From Sulfurimicrobium sp. (lineage in GTDB: Bacteria; Pseudomonadota; Gammaproteobacteria; Burkholderiales; Sulfuricellaceae), in contig JAUSBJ010000032.1 of NCBI GenBank assembly GCA_030652035.1, forward strand, positions 1 through 61,594: a stretch of 61,594 nucleotides of DNA. The letters are read 5' to 3'. Position 1 is the first letter of the stretch. Each line of letters opens with the position of its first letter. The position numbers were made by a program, and so were the translations under genes. This document shows positions 28,690 through 38,017 of the stretch, piece after piece. The notes beneath the pieces are model-generated. The model made no database searches, had not been told where the DNA came from, and saw only the letters and a list, made by a program, of their open reading frames with translations.

Positions 28690-29670
28690 TTGGATTATTT
28701 CGTGCCACTCGAAGCCATTCGCCACTGCATTGAAACAGACATGCATGCCGTGGACGCGGTTATTCGCCAGCGTCTACATTCAGAAGTAGTACTGATCTGC
28801 CAAGTCAGTGAATACATCATCAATAGCGGTGGCAAACGTCTCCGACCAGCCCTGGTGCTGCTGGCAGCGGGAGCGTTCGGTTATCGCGGCACGCATCATC
28901 ATGAGCTGGCTGCGGTGGTTGAGTTTATCCATACCGCCACCCTGCTGCACGACGATGTGGTTGACGAGTCCAGTTTGCGTCGCGGGCGAGAGACGGCCAA
29001 TGCGATGTTCGGTAACGCCGCCAGTGTGCTGGTGGGTGATTTTCTTTATTCCCGTGCTTTTCAGATGATGGTCGGCGTGAACAACCTGCGCGTCATGGAA
29101 GTTCTCGCCGATGCTACCAATATCATTGCTGAGGGAGAGGTCCTGCAGTTGCTCAACTGCCATGATCCGGATATTGACGAAGACCGTTATTTGCAAGTGA
29201 TTCACTACAAGACAGCCAAGCTGTTCGAAGCAGCCAGCCGGCTGGGCGCGATTCTTGGAGGTGCGCCTCGCGAGATCGAGGATGCCATGGCGGAGTATGG
29301 CATGCGCTTGGGTACGGCATTCCAGTTGATTGATGATGTGCTGGATTATTCGGGTGATCATCAGGATACGGGCAAGAATGTGGGAGATGATCTGGCCGAG
29401 GGCAAGCCGACGCTGCCGCTCATCTATGCGATCAAGCATGGCGATGCAGTTCAGGCGGGCGTGGTGCGCCATGCGATCGAGGAGGGTGGCCTGGATGATC
29501 TGCAGGGCGTATTGCAGGCGATTCGCGATACCGGTGCCCTGGATTACACGCGCCAGCAGGCCGAACGTGAGGCACAAGCCGCCTGTGCGGCGATTGCCGC
29601 TTTGCCCGTTTCAAAATACAAGGATTCTTTGTTACAATTGGCCGACTTTGCGGTGACGCGGAACCACTAG
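28690..29670 (+). CDS. ispB: Polyprenyl (octaprenyl) diphosphate synthase
   Basis: A 326-aa trans-isoprenyl diphosphate synthase making the ubiquinone side chain. The first aspartate-rich motif is [15 protein letters not shown] and the second is [27 protein letters not shown] and [19 protein letters not shown] match IspB closely. No ATG lies near the front; candidate starts are TTG 28690 and GTG 28702 (VPLEAIRHC), and the GTG fits the family length better. Divergent from rplU, with tRNA-Pro right after. Confidence 0.93.
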   Translation: MDYFVPLEAIRHCIETDMHAVDAVIRQRLHSEVVLICQVSEYIINSGGKRLRPALVLLAAGAFGYRGTHHHELAAVVEFIHTATLLHDDVVDESSLRRGRETANAMFGNAASVLVGDFLYSRAFQMMVGVNNLRVMEVLADATNIIAEGEVLQLLNCHDPDIDEDRYLQVIHYKTAKLFEAASRLGAILGGAPREIEDAMAEYGMRLGTAFQLIDDVLDYSGDHQDTGKNVGDDLAEGKPTLPLIYAIKHGDAVQAGVVRHAIEEGGLDDLQGVLQAIRDTGALDYTRQQAEREAQAACAAIAALPVSKYKDSLLQLADFAVTRNH

Positions 29671-29685
29671 CGTGCCGTTGCCATT

Positions 29686-29762
29686 CGGGGTGTAGCTTAG
29701 CCTGGTAGAGCGCTACGTTCGGGACGTAGAGGCCGGAGGTTCGAATCCTCTCACCCCGACCA
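29686..29762 (+). tRNA. tRNA-Pro (anticodon CGG)
   Basis: A 77-nt cloverleaf. The acceptor stem CGGGGTG pairs with CACCCCG, and the 3' ACCA is encoded. The anticodon arm CTACG-TTCGGGA-CGTAG gives anticodon CGG in the loop. The T arm is GGAGG-TTCGAAT-CCTCT. It begins 15 bp after the ispB stop. Confidence 0.96.
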
Positions 29763-29795
29763 TTCCTGTAGCATAATCCTCGCTTTTTCTTGGCG

Positions 29796-31142
29796 TCAGC
29801 CCCGTAGTCCGTAGCGGATCAGTTTACGGTACAGGGTTCGCTCGCTAATCCCCAGAATTTCCGCTACCTGGCGTCGATGGCCCTGATATTGTTCCAGCAG
29901 CCTTGCGATATGCGCCGATTCCAGTTCGGAGATCGAAGCGACTTGCGTGAGTGTCTTTCCTGCATCCTGACGGATGCTTGAAGGCCTTGGTGATGCGCCT
30001 GTATTCCACTGGGCGCTTGCGTCGAAGCGAATGTGCTCGGCTGTAATCAGGCCGTTGTTGCTCAATATCAGGGCTTTTTGCAGGATGTTGCGCAGCTCGC
30101 GTACGTTGCCGGGGTAGTCGTATTCCATCAAACGTGCGGCGGCATCTTCGCGAAGATGGTAACTCCTGCCGCCGTTCATGCGTGACAGCAATGCCTTGGA
30201 CAGGGGCGGGATGTCGCTACGTCTCTCCCTTAGAGCGGGAAGGGTGACGTCGATGCCTGCTATGCGGTAGTACAGGTCAAGCCGGAATTGGCCTTGATCC
30301 ACCATGTCCAGTAGATCCCGGTTGGTGGCGCTGACAATGCGGACATCCGCACGCAAGGTTTCGGTTCCGCCAACGCGGCGGTATTCTCCGCTCTCCAGTA
30401 CGCGCAGTAGTTTGGCTTGCATCGAGAGTGGAATTTCTCCGATCTCGTCGAGAAACAGTGTGCCGCCATCAGCCAGTTCGAATAGCCCCAGTTTGCGTCC
30501 TACGCATCCGGTAAATGCCCCGCGTTCATGACCAAAGAGTTCGCTTTCAAACATGGATTCGGTAATGGAAGCGCAGTCCACGGCGATGAATGTCTTGTTC
30601 TCCCGACTGGAGCGGCGATGGATGTACTGGGCAGCCAGCTCCTTGCCCACCCCACTTTCGCCGTATAAAAGAATGGATGCTTCCGATTCAGCCACGCGGG
30701 TCAGGTTGTCCACGCAGGCGAGAAAGGCGGGTGATTTTCCGATCATTCGCATTTCGCTGCAGTCGAGTGCAGTGGAAGGGGCGAACGGGAAGATGGCTTC
30801 TCCCAGATACATTTCTCCGCTCAGCCCGCGTATTGGGTGCCCCTGGATGCGCACGTGTTCCGGCCGGTTGTGGTTGTCATAATGGGTGTGGAGAACCTGC
30901 TGTCCTTCGCCGGTATCGAATACCTGCTGGTGGGGGCAGGTTTCGCCATTGAGATGGCAGGGGACGGAAGAGTGGTGTGATATTTCGTGGCAGGCGCGTC
31001 CTATGACCTGCTGCTCGTCAGCGCCGTAGCGTATGCAATAAGCGCGATTGGCGGCGACAATGCGGTAGTTATTGTCAATCAGGACGAATGGATTTTCCTG
31101 TGCGTCAATGAGCGATTGGAGTTGTATGGGGATATGGTTCAT
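29796..31142 (-). CDS. PAS-domain sigma-54-dependent transcriptional activator
   Basis: A 448-aa enhancer-binding protein. An N-terminal PAS domain (residues ~10-115) has a cysteine- and histidine-rich stretch ([20 protein letters not shown]) that may bind a cofactor or sense redox or sulfur species. The AAA+ domain has Walker [10 protein letters not shown], the sigma-54 contact loop GERGAFTG, Walker [13 protein letters not shown] and the R-finger region ATNRDLL. A Fis-type HTH closes the protein ([20 protein letters not shown]). It is divergent from sqr. The -24/-12 promoter and two palindromes between them make it the probable activator of the sqr operon. Confidence 0.9.
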   Translation of the reverse strand: MNHIPIQLQSLIDAQENPFVLIDNNYRIVAANRAYCIRYGADEQQVIGRACHEISHHSSVPCHLNGETCPHQQVFDTGEGQQVLHTHYDNHNRPEHVRIQGHPIRGLSGEMYLGEAIFPFAPSTALDCSEMRMIGKSPAFLACVDNLTRVAESEASILLYGESGVGKELAAQYIHRRSSRENKTFIAVDCASITESMFESELFGHERGAFTGCVGRKLGLFELADGGTLFLDEIGEIPLSMQAKLLRVLESGEYRRVGGTETLRADVRIVSATNRDLLDMVDQGQFRLDLYYRIAGIDVTLPALRERRSDIPPLSKALLSRMNGGRSYHLREDAAARLMEYDYPGNVRELRNILQKALILSNNGLITAEHIRFDASAQWNTGASPRPSSIRQDAGKTLTQVASISELESAHIARLLEQYQGHRRQVAEILGISERTLYRKLIRYGLRG

Positions 31143-31149
31143 GAATATG

Positions 31150-31172
31150 TGTCATGACAGAATGTCATGACA
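31150..31172. promoter_or_regulatory. Paired TGTCATGACA palindromes, probable activator sites
   Basis: Two identical 10-bp perfect palindromes at 31150-31159 and 31163-31172, spaced 13 bp centre to centre. A related half-site, TGTCATG, occurs near 31345. They lie right before the regulator's start and about 230 bp upstream of the sigma-54 promoter, a usual position for enhancer sites. They may also mediate autoregulation. Confidence 0.65.
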
Positions 31173-31402
31173 GTATACGTCAAGATGGATGTGTTGCAAC
31201 GTGCGTGTTTGGCATGTCTTGTATATAAAACATGATCTTGAATGGATGGCACAGGACTTTCCTGTATTTCGCTGTCAAAATGTAATTATGAAAGTGATTA
31301 ATAAACAAAGGGTTGCGTGCTGCTGCCAGAATGGCATGAATTGCTGTCATGTTTTGCTAAGCGCATCATATTATTCTCAATAATTACAGCCTGTTAGTAA
31401 CC

Positions 31403-31418
31403 TGGCATGGCAATTGCT
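31403..31418 (+). promoter_or_regulatory. Sigma-54 (-24/-12) promoter of the sqr operon
   Basis: TGGCATGGCAATTGCT matches TGGCAC-N5-TTGCA with correct GG-to-GC spacing of 10 bp. It is about 60 bp before the sqr start and downstream of the paired palindromes. The rest of the 31143-31478 spacer has no gene I can support. Confidence 0.8.
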
Positions 31419-31478
31419 ACTGTCCTTGATTAGATCGGTTTTGTTTTTTATGCGGCAGTCAGAATGGAGGATGGAGAA

Positions 31479-32756
31479 ATGGCACATATCGTAATTATGG
31501 GTGCAGGCATCGGTGGCATGCCGATGGCTTATGAAATGCGTGAACAATTGAGGCCTGAAGACAAATTGACGGTGATTTCCAACACCGACAGTTTTCATTT
31601 CGTGCCTTCCAATCCTTGGGTGGCCGTCAACTGGCGAACGCGTGAGGATATTCAGTTCCAGGTGAGCCCTTATTTTGAACGCAAAAATATCGCCTTTATC
31701 CCGACTGCAGCCAAAAGAGTACATCCTGAAAAGAATCAGGTGGAATTGGCAGACGGGATGATGGTCGATTATGACTTTTTGGTGATTGCCACTGGTCCCA
31801 AGCTGGCATTTGAGGAAGTCGAGGGCTTGGGTCCAGAGGGGCATACTCAGTCGATTTGTCACGTGGACCATGCAGTAAAGGCGGGAGAAGCCTGGAACGA
31901 ATTTGTCAAGGATCCAGGCCCGATCGTGGTGGGCGCCGTTCAGGGCGCCTCCTGCTACGGCCCGGCTTATGAGTTTGCCTTTATCATGGATACTGACTTG
32001 CGCCGTCGTCGCATCCGTGACAAGGTTCCCATGACTTTCATTACTGCCGAGCCATATATCGGCCATCTCGGCCTGGGTGGTGTCGGCGATTCAAAAGGGC
32101 TGATGGAATCTGCCATGCGTGACCGCCACGTCAAGTGGATCACCAACGCCAAAGTGACCAAAGTCGAGGCCGGCAAGATGTTTGTGGCAGAGCATGACGA
32201 TATGGGTAACGTCAAGAAGGAGCATGAGTTGCCGTTCAAATACGGCATGATGTTGCCGGCTTTCAAAGGAGTGGATGCCGTATTTGGTATCGAGGGGTTA
32301 ACCAATCCGCGTGGCTTCATCCTGATTGATCCGTACCAGCGCAACCCGAAATACCAGAATATCTACTCGGTAGGGGTGTGTGTGGCGATTCCGCCGGTAG
32401 AGGCAACCCCCGTGCCAACCGGCGCACCCAAGACCGGCTATATGATTGAAACCATGGTCACGGCTGCGGCCCACAATATCCGTGCTGTACTGGATGGCAA
32501 GGAGCCGGATCAGAAAGCTACCTGGAACGCTATCTGCCTGGCTGATTTCGGCGATACCGGCGCGGCTTTCGTGGCCCTGCCGCAGATTCCACCGCGCAAC
32601 GTGAACTGGTTCAAGGAAGGCAAATGGGTGCATCTTGCCAAGATCGCATTCGAAAAATACTTTATCCGCAAAATGAAGAAGGGCACGACAGAACCCCTGT
32701 ATGAAAAATATGTACTGGGTGCATTGGGGATCAAGAAACTCAAGGATAAATCGTAA
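31479..32756 (+). CDS. sqr: Sulfide:quinone oxidoreductase (Acidithiobacillus-type)
   Basis: A 425-aa flavoprotein oxidising sulfide to sulfane sulfur and reducing the quinone pool. The N-terminal FAD motif is IVIMGAGIGGMPMAYE. Three cysteines at about residues 127 (SICHVDHA), 159 (GASCYGPAYEF) and 353 (NAICLADFG) correspond to Cys128, Cys160 and Cys356 of the A. ferrooxidans enzyme, the redox disulfide pair and covalent-FAD set. The C-terminus has amphipathic helices for membrane contact. The start is ATG 31479 behind GGAGGATGGAG; an upstream in-frame ATG lies inside the RBS. It heads an operon under the sigma-54 promoter. Confidence 0.93.
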   Translation: MAHIVIMGAGIGGMPMAYEMREQLRPEDKLTVISNTDSFHFVPSNPWVAVNWRTREDIQFQVSPYFERKNIAFIPTAAKRVHPEKNQVELADGMMVDYDFLVIATGPKLAFEEVEGLGPEGHTQSICHVDHAVKAGEAWNEFVKDPGPIVVGAVQGASCYGPAYEFAFIMDTDLRRRRIRDKVPMTFITAEPYIGHLGLGGVGDSKGLMESAMRDRHVKWITNAKVTKVEAGKMFVAEHDDMGNVKKEHELPFKYGMMLPAFKGVDAVFGIEGLTNPRGFILIDPYQRNPKYQNIYSVGVCVAIPPVEATPVPTGAPKTGYMIETMVTAAAHNIRAVLDGKEPDQKATWNAICLADFGDTGAAFVALPQIPPRNVNWFKEGKWVHLAKIAFEKYFIRKMKKGTTEPLYEKYVLGALGIKKLKDKS

Positions 32757-32892
32757 CGAGACGCCAGTAGGGTTTTTTCGCCCGCATGGTATAAGTGGAC
32801 TATTGCCAATGCGGGCGTGATAGGTAAAATCAGACGAGATTATCGTGTTTGATGAGCAGCCAAGTACTTAAATAAACACAGGAGCTTTACGC

Positions 32893-33093
32893 ATGAAAAA
32901 AATTATGACCATGTTGTTTTTGGCTTTTGGCGTCGCGACGATGCCGGTAGTAAATGCTGCAGACGAAGCTCCAAAGGAGCAGAAAAAAGAGCAGAAGGCC
33001 GACGGTGATAAAAAAGATGGCAAAGCCGGCGAGCCGAGCGAAAAGAAGGAAGAAAAAAAAGGCGGGGGCAGCGCTGAACCCGAGTGCAGTTAA
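32893..33093 (+). CDS. Small secreted Lys/Glu-rich protein with C-terminal cysteine
   Basis: A 66-aa peptide. The signal peptide (MKKIMTMLFLAFGVATMPVVNA) would leave about 43 residues, almost all Lys, Glu, Asp, Gly and Pro, so it is probably disordered. The only cysteine is the penultimate residue (EPECS). There is a good RBS (CAGGAGC). It lies between sqr and two rhodanese-type genes. I do not recognise a family. The lone C-terminal cysteine next to sulfur-handling genes recalls sulfur carrier arms, but this is inference only. Confidence 0.65.
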   Translation: MKKIMTMLFLAFGVATMPVVNAADEAPKEQKKEQKADGDKKDGKAGEPSEKKEEKKGGGSAEPECS

Positions 33094-33143
33094 GTTGTTT
33101 GAAAGTTGTACATTGAATTAAAAATTAAAATTGGAGGATGGAA

Positions 33144-33788
33144 ATGACTGTTAATAAACTGCTTGCTTCAACCGCTTTGCTGGCCAGCTTCATGCTACCT
33201 GGCGTGTCGATGGCACTGGATGTGAATATCACTGCTGACATGCCATCGCTGGAGGTCATGCACAATGGCCAGAAGGTCGTCATACAACGTAACCAGAATC
33301 AGGAAAACAATGTTAATCCGGCATTTGGCAAGACATCTCGCAAATGTCCTCCGTTCTGCATCCAGCCTGGTGAATTGGCTCCCGGGGTTGAAACCATCGG
33401 TGAACTTGAATTGATGGCTTACCTGAAAAAAATGAGCGATGGCGACAAATCCATCATGGTAGTGGATTCCCGTACGCCGGACTGGGTTGCCAAGGGCACC
33501 ATTCCTGGTGCAGTGAACATTCCCTGGGACAAGCTGAATATCGGCAAGTCCGACCCGATCACGGTACAGGAAATCCTTGAAAAGCAACTCGGTGCGAAGC
33601 AGCAGGATGGCTTCTGGAATTTTGATGGCGCCAAGACCCTGGTGTTGTTCTGCAACGGATCCTGGTGCGGTCAGTCCCCTACCAACATCAAGGGCCTGCT
33701 CAAGATTGGCTACCCTGCGCACAAGCTGATTTGGTACCGCGGCGGCATGCAGGATTGGGAGCTGCTGGGTCTGACCACAGTCAAGTAA
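33144..33788 (+). CDS. Periplasmic rhodanese-domain protein (copy 1)
   Basis: A 214-aa protein with a signal peptide (cleaved near SMA-LDV). A conserved front segment includes RKCPPFCIQPGE, with two cysteines, and is followed by a rhodanese domain (MVVDSRTPDWVAKGTIPGAVNIPW). The active-site loop is LFCNGSWCGQSP, with the sulfur-accepting Cys and a second Cys five residues on. The RBS GGAGG at 33133-33137 sets the start at ATG 33144 rather than an ATG abutting it. It probably receives sulfane sulfur from SQR in the periplasm. Confidence 0.88.
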   Translation: MTVNKLLASTALLASFMLPGVSMALDVNITADMPSLEVMHNGQKVVIQRNQNQENNVNPAFGKTSRKCPPFCIQPGELAPGVETIGELELMAYLKKMSDGDKSIMVVDSRTPDWVAKGTIPGAVNIPWDKLNIGKSDPITVQEILEKQLGAKQQDGFWNFDGAKTLVLFCNGSWCGQSPTNIKGLLKIGYPAHKLIWYRGGMQDWELLGLTTVK

Positions 33789-33833
33789 TAACTTGGCAAC
33801 CATAACTATACAAAATTCGTAGGAGTGACGTTT

Positions 33834-34517
33834 ATGAAGAAGAATCTGCTCAAGTTTTCTGGCCTTACCTTTGCTCTGGTTGCCATGCTCGGTATGTCCG
33901 GCTGCGCCTCCACCGGCGGCAATACGAATACTGCCGCTAAATCCCTGGAGGTTGGCATTGCTGCGGATATTCCGTCTGTGGACGTGATGCATAACGGCCA
34001 GAAAGTGACCATCCAGCGTAACCAGAATACTGACAACAATATCAATCCGGCCTTTGCCAAAACTTCGCGCAAGTGCCCACCATTCTGCATCCAGCCGGGT
34101 GAAGTGGCCGCAGGGGTGAAGACCATCGGTGAACTGGAAATGCTGCAATACCTGCAGAAGGTGAGTGCGGGTGATAAGTCCATCGTGGTGGTGGATTCTC
34201 GCACGCCTGACTGGGTCGCCAAGGGCACTATTCCAGGGGCGGTGAACATCCCTTGGGACAAGCTGAATATCGGTAAATCCGACCCGATCACGGTGCAGGA
34301 TATTCTGGAAAAACAACTGGGTGCCAAGCAGCAGGACGGCTTCTGGGATTTCTCCAACGCCAAGACCTTGGTGATGTTCTGTAATGGTCACTGGTGCGGT
34401 CAGTCCCCTACCAACATCAAAGGACTGCTCAGGATCGGCTACCCTGCGCACAAGCTGGTGTGGTACCGCGGTGGCATGCAGGAATGGGAAACGCTGGGGC
34501 TAACCACAGTAAAATGA
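33834..34517 (+). CDS. Rhodanese-domain lipoprotein (copy 2)
   Basis: A 227-aa tandem paralogue of the preceding gene. The signal peptide ends in GMSGC, a probable lipobox with an acylated Cys. The rest is closely parallel: VMHNGQKVTIQRNQN, RKCPPFCIQPGEV, VVVDSRTPDWVAKGTIPG, and the active-site loop MFCNGHWCGQSP. The start is ATG 33834, with TAGGAG upstream. The duplication gives one soluble and one membrane-anchored form of the same sulfurtransferase, and the shared KCPPFC segment implies the front part has a function too. Confidence 0.88.
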   Translation: MKKNLLKFSGLTFALVAMLGMSGCASTGGNTNTAAKSLEVGIAADIPSVDVMHNGQKVTIQRNQNTDNNINPAFAKTSRKCPPFCIQPGEVAAGVKTIGELEMLQYLQKVSAGDKSIVVVDSRTPDWVAKGTIPGAVNIPWDKLNIGKSDPITVQDILEKQLGAKQQDGFWDFSNAKTLVMFCNGHWCGQSPTNIKGLLRIGYPAHKLVWYRGGMQEWETLGLTTVK

Positions 34518-34543
34518 TTTGAATGCTGATGTGTCTCCGTTGA

Positions 34544-34567
34544 GGGCGGCGTAAGCCGCCCTTTTTT
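34544..34567 (+). terminator. Terminator of the sqr-rhodanese operon
   Basis: GGGCGGC-GTAA-GCCGCCC (34544-34561) followed by six T residues, 27 bp after the second rhodanese stop. Confidence 0.9.
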
Positions 34568-34601
34568 AACACTCAAAAATGATCGAATTGCAAAGGAACG
34601 C

Positions 34602-35420
34602 ATGATGACAAAACACCTTGTTGCGTTGATGGCTTTGCTGCTGGCATTTCCTGTAAGTGCTGCGGAACGTTTGTTGTTAGGCGTCAACACAGGGGTTCCT
34701 GCCAGGGATGAGCAACGGGACATCAATGAGAAATACAAACCGCTAGCCGACTATCTGGCGGCTGCGCTGAAACGGCCTGTCAGGTTGGAGGTGAGCCAGA
34801 GTCTTTCCGCTTCCGAGCGGCGCCTGAAGAAAGATGCATTCGATCTCTTTTTGGGGCCGCCTCAGGTGATAGCCCAGGCCATGAAGAGCGCGAACTATGC
34901 GCCGATCGCCCGTTACCCGGGCAAACTCAAGGCGGCATTTGTGGTCATGGAATCCAGCGGCATCAAAAGCCTGGGTGATATGAAGGGGAAGCGGCTAGGT
35001 TTGCCGGATAAGGAAAGTCTGGCGTCCCAGCTTGCGCTGGCGAAACTGCGCTTTTCCAGAATTACCCCTGACAATTATTTTGCTGAAATTTTTTACCAGC
35101 GTTTCCAGGATGCAACACTTAATGCGCTCAAGATTGGGCGTGTCGATGTGGCGGTTGTGACTTCGGGGTTCGCAAAGAACTGGGTGCAGGATCACCCGGG
35201 ATCGCGTGTGATCGAAGAAAGTTATGAAGTGGTTCACTTTGCCTTTGCGGTAAGCGAAGACATGAGCGAGGCGGATGCTCGGCACATTCAGCAGCTCTTG
35301 CTGGACGCGCCCAATACTGCCGATGGCCGTATCATGCTGGAGAAAATGGGGCGCAAGGATGGCTTTGTATCGGCCAGCAAGGATGATTATGCGCCCTTGG
35401 TCCGGCTATTCGGGCTTTAA
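34602..35420 (+). CDS. PhnD-like periplasmic substrate-binding protein
   Basis: A 272-aa protein with a signal peptide (MALLLAFPVSA) and the phosphate/phosphite/phosphonate-binding fold: YKPLADYLAAALKRPV, DLFLGPPQVIAQAM, LGDMKGKRLGLPDKESLASQ and LNALKIGRVDVAVVTSG. No transporter permease or ATPase gene is near, so it may be an orphan binding protein or the input of another system. It sits between the sqr-operon terminator and the cco cluster. The substrate cannot be told from sequence. Confidence 0.8.
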   Translation: MMTKHLVALMALLLAFPVSAAERLLLGVNTGVPARDEQRDINEKYKPLADYLAAALKRPVRLEVSQSLSASERRLKKDAFDLFLGPPQVIAQAMKSANYAPIARYPGKLKAAFVVMESSGIKSLGDMKGKRLGLPDKESLASQLALAKLRFSRITPDNYFAEIFYQRFQDATLNALKIGRVDVAVVTSGFAKNWVQDHPGSRVIEESYEVVHFAFAVSEDMSEADARHIQQLLLDAPNTADGRIMLEKMGRKDGFVSASKDDYAPLVRLFGL

Positions 35421-35458
35421 TCAGGAATGACTTCAAGGCTGGTGCCTTGAATGCTAGT

Positions 35459-35472
35459 TTGACCCAGATCAT
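35459..35472. promoter_or_regulatory. FNR/ANR-type box upstream of ccoI
   Basis: TTGACCCAGATCAT differs from TTGAT-N4-ATCAA at two positions and lies 39 bp before the ccoI start. Low-oxygen activation by the Fnr encoded at 43754-44530 is likely. Confidence 0.55.
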
Positions 35473-35511
35473 AAACCGCGAGAGCCGGATCGCGTACAAT
35501 GCCGTGCCCTT

Positions 35512-38013
35512 ATGAATGCATCAGCCAACCCTGACTGTGCCGCGGAGGAGTGTTTCCACTGTGGCCAGCCAATTCCTCAAAACACCCACTATCCCGTGGA
35601 AATCGAGCGCATTTCGCGCGATATGTGTTGCCGTGGCTGTCAGGCGGTAGCCCAGGCAATCGTGGATGGCGGGTTGGTGGATTATTATCGTCACCGCACT
35701 GCAAAATCCGGCACGGCGGCACTGGATGCCTCCGAAGTGGTGCCGGAATGGCTGCGTCAAGCCAAGCTCTACGATTTGCCGGAAGTCCAGCACAGCTTCG
35801 TGCGGCAGGAAGCGGGGGAAGTGCGCGAGGCCTCACTCATTCTGGAAGGCATCGTTTGCGCAGCATGCATCTGGCTGAACGAGCATCATATTTCCAGCTT
35901 GCCGGGTGTGCTTTCGGTCGAGATCAACTATTCCACCCATCGCGCCCGTGTGCGCTGGGATAATGCACGCATCCGGTTATCGGAAATTCTCCATGCCGTG
36001 GCGGCCATCGGCTATACCGCACATCCCTTCGACCCCGGACGCCAGGAGCAGATTTTTCAGAAGGAGCGCCAAGCCGCTTTGCGTCGCTTGTTCATCGCCG
36101 GTATAGGCATGATGCAGGTCATGATGTACGCGGTTCCAATGTATTTGGCTGCGGATGACGGCTCCATGCCGGCATGGATCGCAAGTATGATGCGCTGGGC
36201 TAGTCTGGTGCTGACATTGCCTGTCGTGGCATATTCCGCGTTGCCTTTTTTCCTGGGGGCTTGGCGCGATATGAAATTGCGAAAGACCGGAATGGATGTG
36301 CCGGTAGCGCTGGGTGTTGGCGCCGCATTCCTGGCCAGCGTGTATGCGACCTTAACAGGTGAGGGCGAGGTGTATTTCGATTCTGTCACCATGTTCGTAT
36401 TTTTTCTGCTTTCCGGGCGCTTTCTTGAAATGGGTGCGCGTCGCAAGGCTGCAGATGCAGCTGAGAAGCTGGTCAAGCTGCAACCGGCGATGGCTAATCG
36501 CCTCGTGGCTTATCCCGAATCCTGGAAAGATGAACTGGTTTCGGTGAGCGCCCTGAGCCTGGGCGAGTATGTCCTGATTCGGCCTGGTGAAGGCGTTCCT
36601 GCGGACGGTTTGGTGGAGCAAGGAGCGAGCCAGGTGGATGAGTCCTTGCTGACCGGCGAAAGCCGGCCTGTTGCCAAGGGGATTGGCGAGCGTTTGATTG
36701 CCGGCACAGTCAATGTGGACAGTTCGCTGGTGATGAAGGTGGACGGACTGGGGCAGGATACTGTGCTGTCTGGAATTGTGCGCCTGCTTGACCGGGCCAT
36801 GGCTGAGAAACCGGCCCTGGCTCAACTTGCCGATCGGGTGGCCGCCTGGTTCGTGCTGGTGTTGCTGGTGATTGCGGTAGTGACGGGTACGATCTGGTAT
36901 TTCATCGAGCCTGCACGGGCGTTCTGGATTACTGTGGCAGTGCTGGTGGTGAGTTGTCCCTGTGCATTGTCTCTGGCCACGCCTGCTGCGCTTACGGCGG
37001 CTACCGGCAGCCTGACCCGGTTGGGATTACTGACGACGCGTGGCCATGCGCTGGAAACACTTGCACGGGCAACGCATTTCGTTTTCGATAAAACGGGCAC
37101 CCTGACGCATGGCAAAATGAGCTTGCTGGAAGTGATCCCGCTTGGTGGGGTGGTCAAAGAGCAATGCTTGCGGCTTGCTGCTGTGCTGGAACATGCTTCG
37201 GAACATGCCATCGCTCGTGCACTTTCTGCCGCTGTGGAGGCGGATAGTCAAGCACTGGATGTTGGTGAAACGGTTAATGTGCCGGGAAGCGGAGTGGAGG
37301 GGATTGTCGGTGGGCGGCGCTATCGCCTGGGTCGGCCGCAGTTTGCTGGAGAGTTGTGCGCTGGAGAAGTGCCAGAAATCGCATTGTTAGGTCGCAATGG
37401 CGCCACCATAGTGGCCCTTGCGGATGAGTCTGGCTGGCTGGCACTGTTCGTCATGGGCGATTCGTTGCGACCGGATGCCGCAGGTTTGGTGGCCGGTCTG
37501 CAGCAGCGCGGGAAAACGGTGGTGCTGTTATCCGGCGACCAGGAGGATGCCGCCCAGCAAGTAGCAAAGGAACTGGGCATTCAGGTTGTGCGTGCTGGCA
37601 TGACGCCTCAAGGCAAGCTGGATTATGTGCGTGAGCTGCAATGCGAGGGAGGCGTGGTGGCGATGGTGGGCGATGGTGTAAATGATGCGCCGGTACTGGC
37701 TGCAGCCGATGTTTCCATTGCCATGGGCGGCGGCACCCAGGTGGCGCGCGCCAGCGCGGACATGATTCTGTTATCAGAGCATCTGCCGCATTTGAATGCC
37801 GGGTTGGACATTGCAGTAAGAACTCAGCACGTTATCCGTCAGAATTTGACCTGGGCCTTTTCCTATAATCTACTTGCGATTCCTCTCGCCGCTCTGGGCT
37901 TTATAACCCCCTGGATGGCAGGTATCGGCATGTCTGCGAGTTCGCTGCTGGTGGTTCTGAATGCCTTGCGCCTGGTTCAATCCGAGCCGGGGGGCGAAAA
38001 AAAGATTCGATAA
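35512..38013 (+). CDS. ccoI: Copper-transporting P-type ATPase CcoI/FixI
   Basis: An 833-aa P1B-type ATPase exporting copper for cbb3 oxidase assembly. An N-terminal Cys-rich motif (CFHCGQPI) and a heavy-metal-associated domain (GIVCAACIW) precede eight membrane helices. The translocation motif is SCPCALSLATPAAL, the phosphorylation site is FDKTGTLTHG, and the hinge is VGDGVNDAPVLAAADV. The neighbours ccoS and ccoNOQP fix the assignment to CcoI rather than CopA. It is followed by ccoS after four bases. Confidence 0.94.
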   Translation: MNASANPDCAAEECFHCGQPIPQNTHYPVEIERISRDMCCRGCQAVAQAIVDGGLVDYYRHRTAKSGTAALDASEVVPEWLRQAKLYDLPEVQHSFVRQEAGEVREASLILEGIVCAACIWLNEHHISSLPGVLSVEINYSTHRARVRWDNARIRLSEILHAVAAIGYTAHPFDPGRQEQIFQKERQAALRRLFIAGIGMMQVMMYAVPMYLAADDGSMPAWIASMMRWASLVLTLPVVAYSALPFFLGAWRDMKLRKTGMDVPVALGVGAAFLASVYATLTGEGEVYFDSVTMFVFFLLSGRFLEMGARRKAADAAEKLVKLQPAMANRLVAYPESWKDELVSVSALSLGEYVLIRPGEGVPADGLVEQGASQVDESLLTGESRPVAKGIGERLIAGTVNVDSSLVMKVDGLGQDTVLSGIVRLLDRAMAEKPALAQLADRVAAWFVLVLLVIAVVTGTIWYFIEPARAFWITVAVLVVSCPCALSLATPAALTAATGSLTRLGLLTTRGHALETLARATHFVFDKTGTLTHGKMSLLEVIPLGGVVKEQCLRLAAVLEHASEHAIARALSAAVEADSQALDVGETVNVPGSGVEGIVGGRRYRLGRPQFAGELCAGEVPEIALLGRNGATIVALADESGWLALFVMGDSLRPDAAGLVAGLQQRGKTVVLLSGDQEDAAQQVAKELGIQVVRAGMTPQGKLDYVRELQCEGGVVAMVGDGVNDAPVLAAADVSIAMGGGTQVARASADMILLSEHLPHLNAGLDIAVRTQHVIRQNLTWAFSYNLLAIPLAALGFITPWMAGIGMSASSLLVVLNALRLVQSEPGGEKKIR

Positions 38014-38017
38014 GATC

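Noticed and set aside
33195..34451. 418-aa minus-strand frame opposite the two rhodanese genes
   Set aside because: Its internal repeat only mirrors the gene duplication on the plus strand.
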